Below are positions 59,428 through 64,000 of a stretch of DNA of 64,000 bases, piece by piece (the stretch's first letter is position 1; every line of letters starts with the position of its first letter). The notes beneath the pieces were generated by a model. That model was not told the DNA's origin. It did no database searches and was given only the letters and a program-made list of their open reading frames with translations. This DNA comes from Varroa destructor (Eukaryota; Arthropoda; Arachnida; Mesostigmata; Varroidae), in assembly GCF_002443255.2 (NCBI RefSeq), contig NW_019211455.1, forward strand, positions 29,908,444 to 29,972,443, in the 5' to 3' direction. The translations under genes were made by a program, and so were the position numbers.

Positions 59428-62400
59428 TCTCGTCTTTCAACTGTGACCAATTTCTTTAGACGTGTTTTAATTCTCTGAGCGATTTGTGCATAGGGTGCAA
59501 GGGACTAAGTGGCGAAGAAAAGAAGTTACGAACCTCCGACGGAAGTATTGTCTGAAGCGAGCATTTGAGGATGACAAAAAAAAATTATGCAAAAATCAGA
59601 ACAGTTTTACCAAACAGTACAATCATAATACTTGTAAAAAAAAATAATGAGCAAATTAGCGAATCATCTTGAATGAAAACTGCTCTAAGGAACTCGAGAG
59701 GCTGAGATAAATAGGCACCAGTAGGACTTTCGCAAGGGTACAATTTTGGTGGCTATACTTTAATTAGAGTAGGAAAAAATGAAACAGTTACCAAAACACA
59801 TAATCATTAACGTCTACTTGTAAACCCTAATTAATGCTAACTAAATAATAGATTCACTTTTGACTCCCGGTGCTGAAGTCGACGACGAAGGTTGCCATCG
59901 CTGTATTCACTGGGGATCGATCCTCTTCAATTGTCCTCCAGCACTCACTAGTAATTTTTAGCAATGCCTTAATGTTTGTCAGTGTGATCTTGAGCTTAGA
60001 CTTTTCTACAGCATTCGCTTGTCGTTTTGTCCACAACTAGTTGTTAAGAGGTAGAACCTGCCCCGGTCGCCATCTCAAATCATTTCTCTGATAGAGAGAA
60101 GCAAGTCTTCCAATGTTTTTGTGGGCCTAGAAAGAAATGTTTGTATAATTAAACATTTACTTCCGTAATGCCGCATAGCCATTCCGTTACTCGGATTTGT
60201 TAGCGATCATTAACGCAAAGCATCTTTCAACAACAGAGAATCGACTACATTTCGCTCGATGAATTCTCGCTATATTTGAAAACATAGAACTGTAGCATCC
60301 GATACTTCAAAGATTGCTTCACACAACTACAGGACTGTACACTACGTAATATCAACTGCTTGGACTGCTTTGCAGCAATGGAATCAATATGAATACGCCT
60401 CTTCCTTACCGGTGTTCCTGATAAATTTGGCCTAAGACAAGCAGTATTTAAGCAGATCCTGATGAAGCACCGGTTCTGCAAACTCATGTTTCACCTAGAG
60501 TTGCCTCTGGGAATCTGTACATCCGACAATCAACTATTAACTTCACGCAGGGAAGTTTCAAATAGCAACTTATCGGCACGCTTAATTGTGGTATTGTAGG
60601 AAATTTGACGCGATCCCAATGGGGTTGATGATGATTTCCTTTTGTCGGAATCTACCCTTTCCTTTTGTTTCCCGGCATGTGGGCTGGTTGCATGGGGGAC
60701 TCCAACTAACGGGCTTTAAATTGGTACGGATAAGAACTGAGCGAACCACTTTTCTATTCATGGCCCTCCGCACTCCCGCTGCGTTCGAGCGTAACTATAG
60801 CAGAGAACACAGGTACCGGTTTAAATTCTTGTAACGGTTCAACTTTGCCGCCACGTCACTTCATCTTCTACTGAATTTACCGGAACTTGATCAGCTACAT
60901 ATTCCTAATAATATCTGTGATTTATCTATGCTCGTACTCATCAACATTAGGAGACCAAGTGTCAAGTATATCCAACTGCGTTTATAAACCGTTCTTGTAT
61001 ACCTTTCAATCATTATTCTGTATAATAAGGATATGCTGACCTAGGCGCGCTAAATTTGAATCATCACCAAGTCGCAAACGCCATGCGTTACATGCAGCTA
61101 ACTTGTAGAACGGCCCGCTCCGAAAGTCGCGTCTTTATTGCTTCTACCACCACCGATACTACTACATTCTACTATGAAGACGCCCCTGTGATCTCATAAT
61201 ATCCAGAGGCGGTTCCGTTAGCCCATCCTCCTTTCGCTCCGGTATCTATTTCTCGACTCGGTCTTCGGCCGTTAATGTAAATTATTTATATGTCAGCCGA
61301 CGCTATGCGCCTCCACTCCGGTTGCCGTCGCCTCTAACGTAAATAGAGCAATTATCTTGCAAATTGAGACCACAGTAAAACGGTCCAGCGCAGCGACCTG
61401 CGTTGTGAATGGATACCCCCGATTTAAAGACAACCGACTACCAAAACCAGCTAGTACGGGAAATTCTCTTCAATAAAGTGCGGACAATAAGCCATCTCTT
61501 GGCCTTTTTTGTTTGTGTAAAAGGGTGTTTTATTAAAAATCTGCGGTAAGCAAATGCGCCCAGTTGCATAAGCACGTCGAAACGTTAACAGGTGGGTGCA
61601 CTCAAACGCATGTTCACAGCACTGTAATTTTACGTTTGAAGTTGGGGGGTGACGTATTCGAAGGAGAGATGGCAATTCATAAGTTGGCTGTTGAATTGCG
61701 CTCGTTATTTCAAATGAGGACCGATAGGCAGTTACTTCCGTTTAGCTTACATTATTTACCACCTGGTTGGACTTCATAGATTTTATTTTGCGTGAATCGT
61801 TCGAGAAATTTCTATACGTGGGCTATAACTATTATCAAAGGAGCAGGATGACAAGGCTGCACTTACGAAGTGAAATAGAATAAGGTTGAAGAAGACCATC
61901 GGAAGCGTCCGATCGTTCAAGGTATATATAAGCTAGCAATCTTAGCTAGATTATGCAATCCCAAATATAACGAAGCCTTATTCCTCTAATTTATATTACT
62001 ACGAACCTAATTATATTGAAAGCAACAATCGAACAACCAAAAAGCCAGCGACGATGGATTGAAATCCAGCATGACACATCTTGTTGACGATAGGTTAGAG
62101 CTGCCGCCGAGCTGCACAATCTAAGTCAACAGCAACCACATGCAAGTAACGAACAAACAGTTTGACAGACGTATTCCTGCTTGTCGCCTATGATCCAGTC
62201 TTTGAGGGTCGAAAGTTAAAAACCTAATAAGCCCCAATAACCCGATGGTGGACGAATCGGCCGAATCTCTATACATAGCCAAGTAATAATACTCGATGCA
62301 CCAGCTTTCTAGAGAATCTTGTCGCGTTCTTTACTAAAAAGCCATCCAAATTAAACTTTGCCGAGCTGGAGGACCTTAAATGACTATATTTGACCACGAC

Positions 62401-62614
62401 AGCGAAAAACCGACAAAGGGAGACAAGGTCTCGTCCCCCCCAAGGATACAACACCTACGAACACCGTACTAAAAAATGACAGTGACGTTTGCTAGCTATA
62501 CATGGTGTGGTATTAATCGGTTACATGAGACAAACGCTCATTCATTGCAATTCTATTTCTGTTCATTTTAACTGGAGTTTACCCGAGGAAAAGCCCCTGA
62601 ACAGAATTAGACGA

Positions 62615-62660
62615 CATATATATATATATATACATATATATTTATATATACACATATATT
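62615..62660. repeat. Compound (TA)n(CA)n microsatellite
   Basis: TA units are interrupted by TACATA, TTTATA and CACATA. This is a degenerate TA-rich microsatellite. Confidence 0.9.
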
Positions 62661-64000
62661 TAAAAAACTTCTAATGATCGTTACATATCAGTTTGAAATA
62701 ATAAGAAAATTAGTTTCAGAGTGTATTGATTTATTTATTAACCGCAGTGATGACGTACTATATTTAGCCTCAGCTATTACATCTAAACGCATTACATTTA
62801 CATGTATATGTATGCTATGTGCGCGCTAATAAAAACGCTGCGATACAATAAGTGTGATTAAATAAAAAAAAAAAACTGACGAGGTGCAAACATAATCAAC
62901 GCGCTCCAGATAGTCAAATGAGATCTGACCACCTGATCGAATCTCAAAACATCTGAAAAGCTAAAAGGTGAGGTAGGAAAGGACTGGTATCCTTGGAGAA
63001 CATTACCAATACAGGAAAACTGATAATTACAGTCATACTTTTATCATTGACAACGATATTTAGGATTTGCAATACAATATTTTGTTCTATACCGGAAAGT
63101 GTAGGCAGAAGGCTTACGTATATCAAATTTATAAATCGGGACTCCTTTTCGAAAGGTTATAAAACAGAATTTAAGCGCATAGATCTGGAGGATATCAAGA
63201 GCATCTTATAAGCATGCCTCACGTACGTAGGAAGAGTTTGAGGATAGTTATTGCAATGAGAAGAGCGGCCGCGTAGCGTCTCTAGGACGTCGACCATTAC
63301 TTAACTTCAACTTTTCGCCGACAACTTATTCCCGTTGATGGTCGCGTAAGTATGCATATAGTGCATGCAATACTTGAGTCGCAGCTCGCTGGCCGGCAAT
63401 CTAAACTGCATTACGATGCGTTTCTGATTTACGCACGATTCTGCAGAGTTGAAATACAGAGCCCGTTAACAATTCGCCTTGAGGCCTGCATTTGGAAGGC
63501 GTTAAGCCACGTCATAGTCCAAACCGACTGAGATAGAAGAAAGGAAGATATCAGCGTGGTAAAGATAAACAGTGAAAGTCGATAAAACACTTCCTATAAC
63601 GGCGGCTACTATGGTCGGCGCATTTCGTATTACTATGTAGATACGTATAATCTAATAGCTTGCTTTCCTAGTTCTATATTTTTGCGATCATCTCTGTCAT
63701 AAGTGCTCGATCACTAGCGCTTGCAACGGCGTCGCTGCCTTAACTATCGCCAGAAAAAGCGCTTCAAGCGATACGCATGTCCCATAATTCTCTAACTAAG
63801 CAGAGTAGGATACAGCGTATGTCCGTGCTCGCGTGCCCGTACTAAGCCCGTCAAACCGTGTTCGCGTCAGATCGTGAAAGTACGTGCAGAATCGTGTCCG
63901 TTGCTGGATGCGGGATCTCGTCGAGTTGCGGCAGGGTGAAACAATCGACTTTATCGTGTGGGCAGCGAGGCCCGCGTGTGATGGCAACAACGAAATCAGC
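62661..64000. other. Unassigned DNA to window end
   Basis: A 12-base A run lies at 62864-62875. Frames at 62993-63211 (plus) and 63796-63990 (minus) lack motifs. The last few hundred bases are richer in G and C with many CpG. Confidence 0.5.

Larger units (their letters stand above)
57920..62610. other. Unassigned AT-rich DNA
   Basis: It contains a 15-base T run (59093-59107), an 11-bp imperfect dyad (59308-59336), a 27-bp tandem duplication (59374-59427) and several frames without clear motifs (59854-60036 and 60245-60487 minus, 60586-60834 and 61564-61779 plus). A faint hAT-like tail on the minus strand near 60160-60245 is discussed in the findings. Confidence 0.45.

Noticed and set aside
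1..64000. tRNA genes
   Set aside because: Several GGTTCGA-like B-box matches (for example near 22431, 25694, 32187, 54475) were checked on both strands, but none had an A box and acceptor stem at the right distance.
1..64000. CRISPR arrays, bacterial operons or phage genes
   Set aside because: There are no regularly spaced direct repeats, no dense same-strand genes and no ribosome-binding-site pattern. The transposon types and splice-like signals point to a eukaryote.

Overview
The window looks like gene-poor nuclear DNA of an animal, most likely an arthropod. It is AT-rich with many long A and T runs. It carries AG, TA, CA and GCN microsatellites and no compact operon-like coding. CpG does not look depleted by eye, which fits an invertebrate with little cytosine methylation. 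The fossil transposons are of a type common in insects and mites. A parasitiform mite is possible, but this is a guess and nothing in the sequence settles it. No complete protein-coding gene, rRNA, tRNA or CRISPR array could be supported. The longest open frames (213 codons at 39893-40534 minus, 191 codons at 40914-41489 plus) are about what chance gives in skewed DNA of this size.

The solid content is four decayed mariner-type (IS630-Tc1-mariner) DNA transposons, all on the plus strand and in two families. Family A has a copy at 9926-11147 and one at 38358-39658. The second is about 1.3 kb, the normal mariner length. Both are flanked by TA and have related ends, and both keep recognisable transposase motifs from the N-terminal helix-turn-helix to the C-terminus. 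Family B has a copy at 8778-9874 and one at 46311-47450. These share terminal inverted repeats built on GCGAATCCG and a transposase core. All four are broken by stops, frameshifts and lost catalytic aspartates. The first copies of the two families lie about 50 bp apart.

Layout: 1-8777 is mostly unassigned, with one candidate first exon on the minus strand at 5119-5349. 8778-11147 is the double mariner block. 11148-38357 is unassigned DNA with several exon-like open stretches (12418, 14539, 17532, 21226, 35808), microsatellites and GC-richer islands near 22.4-25.1, 28.7-29.5, 33.9-34.3 and 35.5-36.1 kb. 38358-39658 is the best-preserved mariner. 40.1-41.5 kb is a purine-rich, GC-richer island. 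46311-47450 is the last mariner. 48.1-49.6 and 54.3-57.0 kb are further GC-richer islands. The rest is AT-rich DNA with simple repeats.

The exon-like stretches are given at low confidence because they rest only on open frame plus splice-site consensus. No new biological system could be demonstrated. The most informative observations are the two reconstructed mariner families, a subterminal palindrome inside one copy, and a few isolated hairpins.
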